A stretch of 64,000 nt of DNA from Zygnema cylindricum (lineage: Eukaryota > Streptophyta > Zygnematophyceae > Zygnematales > Zygnemataceae), in assembly GCA_037447655.1 (NCBI GenBank), contig JBBHKE010000303.1, positions 1 to 64,000 of the forward strand, given 5' to 3'. The position numbers and the translations under genes are program-made. Below are positions 1 through 10,766 of the stretch, one piece after another. Each line of letters opens with the position of its first letter. Positions within the stretch are counted from its first letter, which is position 1. The notes beneath the pieces were generated by a model that saw only the letters and a program-made list of their open reading frames with translations, was not told the origin of the DNA and searched no databases.

Positions 1-470
1 TACATGCGCGGTATTTGTTTCACTTACGAAACAAATGCGCGGTATTGATTTGTAGTCCGTACCGTAATCCGTACTTTATATATTACCGGATCTATGTATC
101 CCGTAATCTATTACAGTTAAATGATTTATCATACGTATTCATATTTATATAATTATCAAACTATATACTACGTAATATTAATCCAAGACTTAACGGCTAC
201 CGGCTATTTCCTGTCTGCCGGCCGGGAGGTACAAGGATCAAATCCTGTCTGAAGCATATACCTTTTAAATAAATAAACCCTAACTAGTATAAATTTCCCG
301 TAAACCTCAGGATAGCCTAGGTAGCCATGGCTCTAGCTTCCTCTCCAATTTCTCAGTGACTGCGACAAGTTTGAGAGTTGGAGAGAGAAGTTAAAGATAG
401 ACTGCCTCGGCTTCTTTATTTCTTTTCAGACCTAGAAAATACTTTAAAACCATTATTTTCTACAACAACA
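1..470 (-). repeat. Truncated copia LTR (same superfamily as element D)
   Basis: The window opens inside an LTR. It aligns by eye with the D LTRs: the GCGCGGTAT-flanked hairpin (1-50), the 'aacggctaccggcta' stretch, a T-arm-like hairpin near 225-250, and a terminal tacaacaaca. The right end at 470 has the CA expected at the start of a minus-strand LTR. The other end lies outside the window, so the TSD cannot be checked. It joins a gag scrap directly at 471. Confidence 0.7.
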
Positions 471-675
471 GTGTTTGTTGGTCATTAGGAAAAGTGCCAT
501 CAGAACAAGCATTTTCTACAAGTAATTTTCTCAACTCGTAACAATATTCTGACATAGTACCACTAGAGTACTTATACTCCCAAATTTTACCAGCAGTGAT
601 CATTTGGTGTTGAACATTAGTTTTGATGTGTATGTCTTTTAATGACTTCCAAATTTCCGACACCTTTTTCATTTA
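471..675 (-). pseudogene. Copia gag fragment
   Basis: About 65 codons resembling UBN2/retrotransposon gag: a KVSEIWKSLKDIHIKTN-type stretch followed by GTMSEYCYELRKLLVENA. It matches the corresponding part of element B gag (minus strand, about 13850-14030), including the 'MAEYCN.LRLLLIENTYSG' region. It is cut at 470 by the LTR. Neither the gag start nor the zinc knuckle is present, so it is a relic. 676-715 shows nothing recognisable. Confidence 0.65.
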
Positions 676-715
676 AATATGCGCCATTCCAAGATCTTGT
701 GATATAAATAATTTG

Positions 716-1456
716 ATGATGTGGAGGGTTTTTTCTAATTCTCTTTGTGTGCGTAAACAATAAACTTTATTCGTTAATATTTTTGTTGTTAACGCAAACA
801 AACATTTGTGTTGCAAACATAGTTGAGGGTTTTTCTTTACTTTTTTTGTGAGGGTAATAATAAACGTTGTTCGTTACAAGATATTATTGTTAGCGCAAAC
901 ACAAATTTGAGTTATAAACATGGTTGAGAGTTTATTTGAACAATTTTTGTGAGCGTTAACAATATAAAGTGTTTGTTACCAATATTGTTGTTAGCGCAAA
1001 CACAAAGTTGTGTTACAAACATGGTTCGGAGTTTATTTTACCTCTTTTTGTGAGAGTTAACAATAAAAGTTGTTTGTTGCAAATATCTTTGTTAGCGCAA
1101 ACTCAAATTTGTGATAGAAACATGGTTTAGGGTTTTTTCTAACTCTTTTTGTGTGCGTTAACAATAAATTTTATTCGTTAATATTTTTGTTGTTAACGCA
1201 AACACAAATTTGTGGTGCAAACATAGTTGAGGGTCTTTATTTTCTTTTTTTGTGAGGGTAGTATAAATGTTGTTCTTTGGAAGATATTATTGTTAGCGCA
1301 AACACAAATTTGAGTTATAAACATGGCTGACAGCTTATTTGAACAATTTTTGTGAGCGTTAACAATATAAAATGTTTGTTACCAATATTGTTGTTAGCGC
1401 AAGCACAAAGTTGTGTTACAAACATGGTTTTGAGTTTATTTTACCTCTTTTTGTGA
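716..1456. repeat. Higher-order tandem satellite (~100-bp monomers, ~402-bp period)
   Basis: About seven and a half monomers of 97-107 bp. Each carries an inverted repeat of the form GCGTTAACAA ... TTGTTAACGC, then 'gcaaacacaaattgtg...aaacatggttgag' and a T-rich run. Monomers 5-8 (from about 1126) match monomers 1-4 (from about 723) better than they match each other: 'attcgttaatat' recurs at 770 and 1173, and 'gagcgttaacaatataaa' at 952 and 1353. That gives a four-monomer unit of about 402 bp. Confidence 0.8.
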
Positions 1457-1620
1457 AAAATGGTGAATTTGAAGCAGAGCGTCCAGGCCATGGATCGGGA
1501 TGCAGCTGTACTAAATTACTAATACAACTGTCCGTTGTTCTACATAGAAAGGACTGTAAAGACACACGATCTACTAAGACTATGATTCACGACCGGAACA
1601 AGACCCTTTGTCGGTCTCAG

Positions 1621-1735
1621 TTCCACGGTAGAGAGAAAGGGAGAGGGAGAGAGGGCGAGAGAGGGAGAGGGGGAGGGAAAGGGGAAGGAAAAGGAAAGGG
1701 AGACGGAGAGAGAGAGGGAGGAGAAGGATGGTTGT
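1621..1735. repeat. GA-rich purine tract
   Basis: Imperfect (GA)n/(GGGA)n run on the plus strand. The small Arg/Gly- and Ser/Leu-rich ORFs across it are compositional artefacts. I see nothing recognisable in the rest of 1457-1827. Confidence 0.85.
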
Positions 1736-1827
1736 GTACCTTTTGAACCAAAACGACAAAATCAAAAACCGTAAGAAAGAATCCGTGGTGACATCAAAAC
1801 GACAAAGTAGAAATAAACCTTAGGAAC

Positions 1828-2727
1828 TTAAGATGTAAATTGTAAATTTAGTATAGTACGTTTCTGTATTGTTATGGTTGATTGAGCAGTCTCATTTTGA
1901 AGCTTGGTGGTCCAACAACAAGTACCATCCCCGATTTTCAGAATGAGTCTAGTGGTAGAGCGTCGGCTTTGCATATCACCATAACTTGCATCGCTCCAGG
2001 TGCTAATGTTCACTCTATCTCCTCCGAGAGAAAGTTGGAGATAGCGTGTTCATGCAAGATATCTAAAAACACGTTTTGCTCTCTCCCAAGCTGATCTCTT
2101 TGGTTTTTGATGGCTTCGTTTTAATGTCCCAACTGTCGCTGCAATATCAGGGCGCCTAAAGTTCATGGAATATAAAATACTACCAACAACATGACTGTAT
2201 GGAATTGTGGACATAAACTCTCACTCCCCTAGTTCAATATCATCCTCGAGTAACATTCATTAATTTGTCTCATTTTGTTCCTCCTTTTGCCTGAATTCCA
2301 TAGGAGTGGCACTCTCATTTACATCTGCCATGCCAAATCTTTCAAGTACATTTGCAATGGCCTCTCTTTGAGTGAGATAAATCACCCTTTTGTTTCTCCT
2401 TGAAAACCTAGGATATACTTTGCCTCACCTAAGTTCTTTATTTCAAACCTAATATCCAAAGCTGCTTTTATCTTATTTATCTCATTTATGGACTTTTTAA
2501 TAAGCAGCGGGTCATCCACATACACTGCTACATAGATCTCACCATCCTCTCCTTCCATGAAATAAACAGAGTGATCTAAGATGATCCTTCTGAAACTTAG
2601 ACTGGTAAGAAACTCATCTTATTTCAGAGTCAATGACGCGAATCTGTTTTATTCCATACAATGATTTCAACAGTTTACAGACTAGATTTTTCTTTCAACT
2701 AGATTTTTCTTTCTTTTTTCTGCATAC
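1828..2727 (-). pseudogene. Copia RNase H / reverse transcriptase remnant (element E)
   Basis: Minus-strand copia pol relic. The RNase H part at 1828-2090 reads TWSDASYGDM ... IGDGTCCW, equivalent to the SDASYGD...GNGACCW motif of element A. Below it are RT-thumb and connection sequences (2120-2700) that match element B around 10780-11330 nearly line by line. There are several frameshifts and stops and no LTR. The sequence stops at 2727, exactly where the 3' LTR of element A begins, in the equivalent of the B sequence near 11340. A therefore inserted into E. Confidence 0.75.
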
Positions 2728-3674
2728 TGTAATTCTGTGACCTTTATCGGTCCACATAATGTCCAACTTATATGAAGCCTCTAGGATAATATTTGCACTT
2801 TTGACTTTTGCAATTAATAAGTGCCACCCTGGCATGCTAAAACTATGACTGACTACACTCGTGTGTAGCTTGGACTCCCCTGAGTCCGCAACAAAAAGAA
2901 TCACTAAAATTGCTCACCCGAGCATTCGGTTTTGGCCGGCCAAAAATGGCCTATAAATACAAAAGCACTCTACGAGAGAGGCAGCTACCTTGATTTTTCC
3001 TAAGTCCAAAGCCCCCTCTCTAAACCTACTACTAGTGTACCCTAACCAATCAAATGCCTGTAAGGTAAAAGAAGGTACACGTACCGCTGTACTTCTTGTA
3101 CGGCCATAGTAAGGCATGGCCGCTCCGCTGACGCATGTCAGTTCATGCGCCGTAGTTGCTCCTTCCATAATATCCGTAGTCTAACCATATCGCACCACGA
3201 GTCGTCCGCCGACATTGGCTTGCAAACCGCCAAATGTCCACTCCGGAATTTTGGCTCCTCTGCGAGCCGTCAATTGCGAACGACATTTGATTTCGTCCGT
3301 TGAAAATTAAATGTTTTTTCGTATGGTATAGTATTTTATGCGGTACTGTTCGTTTCACGTTCATTTTGTTGCGTATATGTGGTCGCGTCACTATTTATAC
3401 AATTATCAAATACAACATACGTAATGTTTCATCAAAAATTGTAGGATAAGGCGAAAGGCTGCACCATACGGCAATTATTCGTAGGTCACAATATTAATTC
3501 CTGTTCCTGGGAAGCTTTCTTTTGCAAGGGCTTTGTCTTCTCCTTGTCTTCCTACCTTCTTGTCTGCCTGAGAAAGCCATGGCTGCTGATAGTTCTCAGT
3601 GACTACGACAAGTATAAGAACTATAACTAACCATAGACCAAATAAGATAGAATATAAAATACCCTTTTTCAACA
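2728..3674 (-). repeat. 3' LTR of element A
   Basis: Begins TGTAATTCTGTGACC and ends TTTTTCAACA on the plus strand. It shares blocks with the D LTRs: 'gactacac..gtgtag..tggactcccctgagtc', 'gagaggcagct', 'ctctctaaa'. The adjacent purine run (minus strand, aaaaaaaaggag) is the plus-strand primer. Length 947 bp. Confidence 0.75.
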
Positions 3675-3708
3675 CTCCTTTTTTTTTCTAGTTTATCTTT
3701 TGCTTCAG

Positions 3709-5651
3709 TCAATACTTCTCCCAACAAAATATCAATTTGGGAGAGAGAACCGGCTTAGTCATCATATATGTTACCATTTCTCCATCCGGTCTATATTCCA
3801 AACTAATTATTTTATTCTCAACCTTCTCGCTAACAAAGCTAAACCGAATATCCATATGCATTGTTTTAAAATGATGCTTAGGATTTGCTGCAATAGCAAT
3901 CGCAGCTTGATTATCACAAAATATCTTTTGCACTCCACTTTTCATATATCCAAGTTCTTGAAGCAAATATTTCACCCACATTAATTCTTTCACAACCAAA
4001 GAAGAGGCCATATACTCAACCTCTATGGTGGACTGAACAATCACCTTTTGTTGCTTACTGCTCCAACAGCAAGCCCCATTCCCAACATACAACACATACC
4101 CAAAACTAAACCTCCTCATCGGAGCATCCCCATAACTGGCATCACTCGAAGTGGAGATGTCAGTATTATCCCCTCTCAAATGCAACCACATATCTCTCAT
4201 CCATTTCAAGTATTGCATGACCCTTTTAGTCGCTTCCCAATCTTTCTTCCTAAGATTGTTCAGGCTCTTACTTAATATCCCTACAGCTGCTGCTACATCA
4301 AGACGAGTACAATTCATAAAATAGATCAAACTACTCACAACCTATCTGTATGTAATAGTTTGCATAAACTCGTTTTCCTCAGGTCCTAACTCATTATGTA
4401 AGATCAAGAATCCCTCTTTTGAGCTCCCCTCATTTCCCTTCTTTAACTCCATTGGAGTTATACAACTATTTGCTTTATCCATTTGAATTTTTTCAAGCAT
4501 ATTTCCAGTTGCTTCTTTTTGAGTTAGTCTAATTGTTTTCTTCTCTCTATCCCTCTCCATCTGAATTCCGAAAATATACTTTTCTTCCCCCAAGTAATTC
4601 ATTTCGAATATACTCTTTAGATATTTTTTCAATTCATTAATTTTCTCTATTGATTTACTCAAAAAAAAAAATCATCAACATAGATAGCAATTAAAAATAT
4701 ACCGATTGAATGATCCGAACTGATTCGTATATATTTGACATATTTCAAAAACTTGTCCAACTTCTTGTTCCATTGGTGCGGAGCTTGCTTTAGTCCATAA
4801 AGAGACTTTATCAATCTGCACACCTTACTTTTTTCTCTTTTTTCCACAAATTCTTCCGGTAGTCGCATAAAGATCACTTCTTCTAATTTTCCATGTAAGA
4901 AAGCGGTTTTTATGTCCATCTGGTGCACTTCCATGTCTTCCGCTGCAGAAAAACTAAGTAGAATCCAGACAGAGGGAAATCTAACAACCAGAGTGAAGGT
5001 CTTCACATAATCGATTCCCTCCTTCTGTGTGAACCCCTTTGCCACTAATCTGGCCTTCTATCGCTTGATAGTGTTATCCGGATTGAGTTTCAACTTAAAT
5101 ACCCACTTGCATCCTATCGGCTTTCTGTCCGGAGGACAATCCACCAACTCCCATTTGTTTGCTTCCATAATGGAAGCCATCTCATCATTAATGGCAGTCC
5201 TCTGTCGACTACGCTCCGTACTATTAATTGATTCCGAGTAAGTCTGACGTTCGCTCAAATGTGACAGCTTAGTTACCTTAATGTTCACTTGTCTCTCTTG
5301 AAGTCTCTTGCTGCTTCTCCTTCCTCCTTCAAACTCCGTCGCTGGAATGGAGGGTACTCTCGGATTTCTCCAAACAGCTTCATCTTCTCCCCTATCTGTG
5401 GAGTCCATCTCCGGACGTTCATCGTCCATTTACGGTCTTTCGTCGTTTTCTTCCTCGGTTTCAACCGGAATTTGTGACTCCAAGAGAGGGTCACTCTCGG
5501 TCAGATTTTTCTCTTCCACTGCAAGGTCAAGCTGAACCGAAGTTCGGTTAGAAGAATTTGAATTTAACTCATTCTCGGATTCGATTCTAATCTTAACCGG
5601 TTTAGTGTATTTAAAGGGATCTATGGACTTTCCTTCATCCATAACTACCAA
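3709..5651 (-). pseudogene. Copia RT-RNase H, element A
   Basis: In coding order (high to low coordinates): the IN-RT linker (5058-5651); the RT core with 'KTAFLHGKLEEVIFMRLPE', 'LYGLKQAPHQWNKKL' and the active-site YVDD (4659-5045); the RT C-terminus 'LGEEKYIFGIQMERDREKK' (4342-4662); and RNase H with 'SDASYGD', 'GNGACCW', 'DNQAAIAIA' and 'KTMHMDIRFSFV' (3709-4338). The blocks are separated by a stop near 4339 and by frameshifts near 4660 and 5050. The YVDD and RNase H acidic residues are intact. The stop after RNase H lies next to the polypurine tract. Confidence 0.85.
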
Positions 5652-5717
5652 GTGTTTTACTAGAATGATGTTTTCTCTTCCTAGATCATAAACTCTATAT
5701 CCTTTTACATTTTCATC

Positions 5718-6398
5718 TTACCCAAGTAGGTATCCCGGCTTCCCCCTTCTATTTAACTTCCAATCAGATTTTTCTTTGTTTAGACTAGACATTTGACTTC
5801 CGAACACCTTCAAGTGTGAAATATTAGGTTTTCTCTTAGTCCATCTTTCACAAGGTATTTTTTCCCTTACCGCAAAGGTAAGGACTCTATTTTTGAGATA
5901 GTTAGCACAATTCATGGTTTTTGCCCAAAAACGTTTTCTTATCTTTTTATCTGACAACATACTACGGGCTCTATCACTTAATGTCCGATTTAGTCTCTCG
6001 GCTACACCATTTTGTTCTCGATTATTTGGAACAGTCTTTTGGTGTTGAACCCCTTCCTCGTTGAAGAAATCCTCAAACTCATTAGAAGCGTAATCCCCCT
6101 TGTTATCACTCCTCACTCTCTTTATAGGTGTCTCATGAAGCTTTTCACTCCATGCTTTAAACTTTTTAAAGTAAGTCGAAGCATTAGATCTGTTTTTTAA
6201 CAAATATACTCTAGAGTATCTAGACCAATCATCAGTGATAGTAAGCATAAACATTTTCCCTCCAACTGATGGCAATTTGGCCGGTCCCCATATGTCAGTA
6301 TGAACCAGATCAAAGACATTTTTACCCTTATATGTTACGGTTTTTGGAAAAGGCAATCTGTCGGCCTTACCTTGAGCACATTCACTACAATCATCCAA
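5718..6398 (-). pseudogene. Copia integrase core, element A
   Basis: 226 open codons covering the end of the zinc-binding region (CSECAQGK) and the rve core. The catalytic triad can be read: D in HTDIWGP, D in RSDNKGDY, E in VAERLNRTL. The GKMFMLTITDDWSRY and PNNREQNGVAERLNRT signatures are typical of copia integrases. Sequence resembling the GAG-pre-integrase region continues up to about 6560 with stops. The core itself is intact; the element as a whole is not. Confidence 0.85.
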
Positions 6399-6559
6399 GT
6401 CTCATTGTCTCCAAAATGTATTCCCTCAACTACACCCGTTTTCTTCATTTCTTTCAATCTATCTAGATGCACATGTCCCATATTTTATGCCATCATTGAA
6501 TCACTTACACCCGCATAGTAAACTCCAGTTTTTCCATTACTCAAATTCAGCCTAACCAT

Positions 6560-7828
6560 TCCTTGGCTACCCCTTTTCAGCTGTGAAGTACACTTTATTC
6601 TCATAGCTAGCAACAAAGACTCTTTTCTTAGTACTAGTCTCAAAACCCTTATCATCTAAGACCGACGTAGAGATAAGATTCTAGTTAAAAACTTTTGGAT
6701 GAAAAGAACATAAGAGAAAGTGACTATGGATCCTTTCTATCAACTAAGACTCTTAGATCCACGGATCCCACTAAATTAGTGGTTACTATTCTCCCATCCC
6801 CATACTCTATCTCTACAGTAGGGATCTTTCTCATTTTGGTAAACAATAGTTTTTCTCTACATATATGCATAAAGGCTCCTGAATCAATAATCCATCTTTC
6901 TTCAGGAGCTTCTCTTACTCCTCCGAAAACACACTTTTGCCTCCTTGGAATCTTCGGCTCACCTTTCACCTCCAACTCCTCTTTGAGGAGGATTTCTCTA
7001 TCTTCATCATCAGAATCCTCATCGATGACTTGTGTTGCCACAAATGCCTTCTTTTTCCTTGCGGCTAGTTTTCCGATCTGTTCCTCCTTCAATCTCAGCT
7101 CTGTCCGTTTAGTATAGTGCGCCATGTTATATCCCGACTTCTTACAAAAGTGACAAAGCCCCTTCGGAAGCCTCGATCCAAATCCTTCCGATTGATTCCC
7201 TCGTCCTCCTCCACCAAAGTTTCCATAAGGTTTTTTGGAATCCTTATCTCCCCAATTAGTTCTAGCAGCCAATGCCTTAACACTCTTTCCTCCTCTCCGA
7301 ATCTCAATTATGCTTTCCCAAGCCAAAATCATTCCCACAACAGAGTTCCAGATTCATTAATGAATTGGCAAGTCCTTAACCTTGTTAACAATGTTTTAAT
7401 AATCATCTAGAAGTTTCATCAACAAAGTATTCACCTTCTCTTTCTCGATTTCCCTTTTCCGTGCACTCTCTTACTCAATAAATAACCCGGCCAAGTCATT
7501 ACAAAAATCTAACATCTTTCCCCCAATGTACACATGTGTATGTTCCTTCTGATCTGACAGCTTCTGCTGCTGAATTGTAACACTTTTGTAAATGTTGACA
7601 AGAGCCTCCTATAACTTGTCCGCCCTGTCCACATGAAGATGAGGTGTAGCCACTCCCTGGGTGAGACGCCCTAGAATAAGATGAGTCGCCACGATATTGT
7701 TGATATCCCAGATTTCACTACCTTTTGCCTCGGTTTTCTAAATATCTGTTGCCGGAACGGATCCAGTAGGCATTGGTGCAATAGGTCCTTCCCCTTCTCC
7801 TTCTTTGTGTCCGACTCGATGTTTTTTC
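6560..7828 (-). pseudogene. Copia gag C-terminus and protease, element A
   Basis: Protease motif WIIDSGAFMH (near 6870-6900) lies downstream of the 'QKCVFGGVREAPEER' linker that element D also has. The gag zinc knuckle near 7120-7170 starts CHFCKKSG but has Tyr where the His and last Cys should be, so it cannot bind zinc normally. Gag continues to 7735 in broken frames ('EIWDINNIVATHLILGRL', 'CNDLAGLF', 'VNTLLMKL'), all matching D gag. At 7828 gag is interrupted by the solo LTR; the matching N-terminal part resumes at 8996. Confidence 0.75.
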
Positions 7829-8990
7829 TGTTGTCCATAGCCATTTTCAGCCATGGATTTACCCTCGGAAGCACCACAGACTACCCAAAAACAGCCTACT
7901 TTGAATCAACACAGAATTCTACAGAAATATCAAAACAGGCTGAAACTAAATACACAGATATTTTCTAGGCTACAGAATAACCTCACAAAGTTTCAGACAA
8001 AAATAATGAACAGAGTGATCACATCATCTGGTCAAAGTTGCAGAAAAACAGTCTGCCAGAACTTTGATAAAACAGACTAACTTCACAATGAAGTCAAACA
8101 CAGATCAGGCACACAGCAGACCTGCAAATCTGTGACAATATTAACAATATAAAGAGGAACACACATACAGAATTTCAGATAATTCTGACATCAGATCTGA
8201 GAGCAATACTCAGACAAAATTACCAAAAATGATCATAAACTGTTTTTGGTACAAAAAAGTTCCTATGTCCTGAAATGACTAATTTCTACAATATATACAC
8301 TCAGTCTTACTACTAAATGTACGGAGGCATACCAGCCGTACGTAATTTCCCATCTACTTAAATTAATGTGAGTATACCTGAATAATTTAAGGTATGTCAG
8401 AAAATGTAATTCTACACTAATAATTAATGCACAAAAAGACAAAACAATGTTAAACCAAATATTTGCACTGACGCTTCCATAAAATCCGCGTACTGAGTAT
8501 CAACTTGATTATTTACTTGTGGACGAAACCACGTAGTGAATCGACATCACATACGTACGGTTCACTTGATACCACGTCATCAAAATTGCGATCCCTTGAA
8601 AATATCGGCGGACGCCGTCCGCCCTCCAAATGTACCATGACCCACTTGCCGAAATTAGACCGTACCTTCAAAATCTTTTCCGTACTGAACATGCGTTCTT
8701 TTTGAATCCATGCCACTTGTCCCATTGTGTTCGGTACGTGCGACGTACCATTTCAACCTCGTCGATTATTTAATGTCGGATCGCTTCGCGATCCGCCGTC
8801 CATTTCCTCTTTACGCAAACCATACGTTCCAATATAATTCATACGTTTTCTCCCCCAATCCGCAATACATTCGAACCTCCACATTAAACTTAGTGGGTAC
8901 ACATGCATTACAAATCACATTGAGTACGCACACAACCTTAAGCACGAATAAAATGTCATGCATGCACGAAACTAACATTTCAAAACAACA
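7829..8990 (-). mobile_element. Solo LTR of a B-type copia inserted in element A gag
   Basis: Starts TGTTGTCCATAGCC and ends TTTCAAAACAACA, flanked on both sides by the 5-bp duplication ttttc (7824-7828 and 8991-8995). It shares 'tacggaggcat.ccagccgtac', 'gagtatac.tg' and the AAAACAACA end with the B 5' LTR (14232-15110) and the solo LTR at 50651. Removing it rejoins the two halves of A gag. It contains a GC-rich inverted repeat near 8608-8624 (GGCGGAC/GTCCGCC). Confidence 0.75.
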
Positions 8991-8995
8991 TTTTC

Positions 8996-9211
8996 CAACA
9001 TCCTGTACAACCTCTGCTCTCGCAGATCCTCGTGTGAACCGAGATCCTCCAAACCATGGTGGAACTCCCAATTTTGCGGTTAGCTGACGCACACGACCAC
9101 TCATATGGCCCTATAGCCGTTTTTTCAAACAATGCACCCCTAATCATGGTTTCACTATAAATGAACCTTGTTCCATTGAAAATGGGCACCATAGAGGGTG
9201 GGCCCATAACC
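8996..9211 (-). pseudogene. Gag N-terminus of element A, overlapping its primer-binding site
   Basis: Reads MGPPSMVPIFNGTRFIY ... GALFEK in one frame, then (after frameshifts) 'SGRVRQ...FGGS', which aligns with the D gag start MGPPSRVPMFDGTDF ... LLFEK ... SGQVRC. The coding start coincides with a tRNA-like primer site at 9197-9211. It is separated from the rest of gag only by the solo LTR at 7829-8990. Confidence 0.7.
9197..9211 (-). promoter_or_regulatory. Half-tRNA-type primer-binding site, element A
   Basis: The plus strand reads GGTGGGCCCATAACC, equal (from memory) to the anticodon arm of plant initiator tRNA-Met. The element RNA, made from the minus strand, would therefore pair with that tRNA. 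It directly abuts the LTR start TGTAATTTTGTGACC at 9212, as a primer site should. Confidence 0.65.
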
Positions 9212-9316
9212 TGTAATTTTGTGACCTCTGTTGGTTCACAGAATGTTCAGCTTATATGAAACCTATAAGATTATATTTGCACTTTTGACTTTGGAAATGA
9301 ATAACATATGAGTATA
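9212..9316 (-). repeat. Truncated 5' LTR of element A
   Basis: TGTAATTTTGTGACCTCTG ... 'cagcttatatgaaacct...tttgcacttttgacttt' matches the first ~100 bp of the 3' LTR (2728-2830). Similarity stops near 9316, where B-type LTR sequence starts: a deletion breakpoint. Confidence 0.65.
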
Positions 9317-9480
9317 TGTAACATATGATATTGATATATACGTAATGACACATAGTGTACTTCCTCACTATTTAGTGTCACACTAATTCAAAACCAGATT
9401 TCCACAAAGCAAACTAACTACCCTGAAGACAATCTCCTCACATAGAAGGTTTAGTGAGGACTAAAGCTCTCAAAACAACA
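9317..9480 (-). repeat. Truncated 3' LTR of element B
   Basis: 'gtgtacttcctcacta...gtcacactaatt...gaggactaaagctctcaaaacaaca' aligns with the last ~165 bp of the B 5' LTR (14945-15110) and of the solo LTR ending at 51482. The remaining ~700 bp is missing. Confidence 0.65.
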
Positions 9481-9511
9481 CTCCCCTATAGCTTTAGGCT
9501 CTATTAGCCAC

Positions 9512-10083
9512 TTAAAACCACATGCCTCTCTGCAGAATTTTAATTTTGGTGCAGGTAAGGGTTTTTGTCATCATGTCTACCAACATTTCTTCATCAGGTA
9601 AGTAGCCAAGCTTCATAATTCCAGCCATCACCTTTTCTCTCACAAAGAGTAACTTAATATCAATATGATTATTTTTGAAGTGATGAGTGGGATTAGAGGC
9701 GATAGCAATAACAACTTGATTGTCAAACCATACGACTTGAGGACCAGACTGCATAAATTTCAGTTCTTGTAAAAGAGATTTTACCCAAAGAGGTTTTTTT
9801 GACAGCTGAGCTGCCTGCCATGTATTCATCTTTTATGGTTCATTGAGCAGTCACCTTTGGAAGCTTGGTGGTCCAATAACAAGTACCATCACCAATCTTC
9901 AGAATGAATCCAGTGGTAGAGCGTCGCATATCACCATAACTTGCATCGATCTAGGTGTTGATCTTCACTTTATCTCCTCCGAGAGAAAGTCGGAGATCCC
10001 GTGTTCCTGCAAGATATCTCAAAATGTATTTTGTTGTTTCCCAATGTGATCTCTTTAGTTTTTGAAGGCTTCGACTTAATGCT
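9512..10083 (-). pseudogene. Copia RNase H, element B
   Basis: The RNase H C-terminal half reads 'KSLLQELKFMQSG', 'WFDNQVVIAIASNPTHHFKNNHIDIKLLFVREKV' and 'GYLPDEEMLVDMMTK' (9512-9829). Upstream, the SDASYGD-type region continues to 10083 with stops. It is interrupted at 10084 by the solo LTR. Confidence 0.75.
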
Positions 10084-10088
10084 CCAAC

Positions 10089-10761
10089 TATTGAAAAGTA
10101 AACTTTAGTAAGTCTTAGGAATTTGAATCTAGAACTTAGAATATTTTTCGACCACCAACTATTAAATATTAGCTATATTTAGTGTGGATTTTTTAGTATC
10201 TACTTGAATAGTTATCTTTAAGTAAATTAGTGTGTACGGCCGTCTATGAATGTAGACATAAAACATATCTATTGGTTTTTTTGAGTTTAGATATTGTTAC
10301 TAGACAATTTTGGTCCAAGTACTTAGAATTTTGTCTGTAGATATTCAAGTGAACCCTATACATATGTTTTAGATGTTTTCTATATATTTTGAGATTTTAG
10401 TTCTATTAGAATTGATCAATTCAACACAGAATGTACATTCTACACAAAGTTAAAAAAATGAGAGCACTAAGTGCACTTTAAGGTGTTTTGTGTTCAATTG
10501 TCTTTGATTTGCTTGTAGTATATGTTTGTTCAGTTGAAAGACCTCTTTCATTTAGAGTTATGTATCTTACAATAGGGATCTAGTCAATTAGGTAATACTC
10601 TTTGGGTTTGCTTCTGCTGTCATGTCTGATAATAACTCAGTCCTTGCTGGCGTAAGTGTTCCTCTTCTGCCCGCTGCTAGGACGAAAACACCAACTGGTG
10701 CAACTGTGACGCCGCGTGCGAGTGGATCACAGTCAAGTTAGAATGCCTATGACCTTCAACA
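10089..10761 (-). mobile_element. Solo LTR-like insertion in element B
   Basis: 673 bp starting TATTGAAAAG and ending CCTTCAACA, flanked by ccaac at 10084-10088 and 10762-10766. Comparison with element E, which lacks it, puts the insertion inside RNase H. The TATTG...CAACA ends match the B and H LTRs, suggesting a third small copia family. A 39-codon plus-strand ORF at 10621-10740 (MSDNNSVLAG...) lies antisense and is probably chance. Confidence 0.55.
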
Positions 10762-10766
10762 CCAAC

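Larger units (their letters stand above)
2728..9316 (-). mobile_element. Ty1/copia element A (degenerate, interrupted)
   Basis: Copia order gag-PR-IN-RT-RH on the minus strand. The 3' LTR is 2728-3674, the polypurine tract lies just above 3675, and pol/gag fill 3709-7828. A foreign solo LTR occupies 7829-8990. The gag N-terminus and primer-binding site follow (8996-9211), then only the first ~105 bp of the 5' LTR. Stops and frameshifts make it inactive, though the integrase and RT catalytic motifs survive. It sits in element E (left flank catac). The right-hand TSD is lost because the 5' LTR is cut at about 9316. Confidence 0.8.

Noticed and set aside
2914-3391. Small ORFs in the A LTR
   Set aside because: Non-coding LTR sequence by alignment with the D LTRs.
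7829-8990. Element A having a B-type 5' LTR (chimeric element)
   Set aside because: The ttttc duplications and the continuation of A gag beyond 8995 show a solo LTR insertion instead.
10621-10740. Plus-strand gag start (MSDNNSVLAG...)
   Set aside because: Only 39 codons, antisense to the orientation implied by the LTR ends; no gag domain follows.
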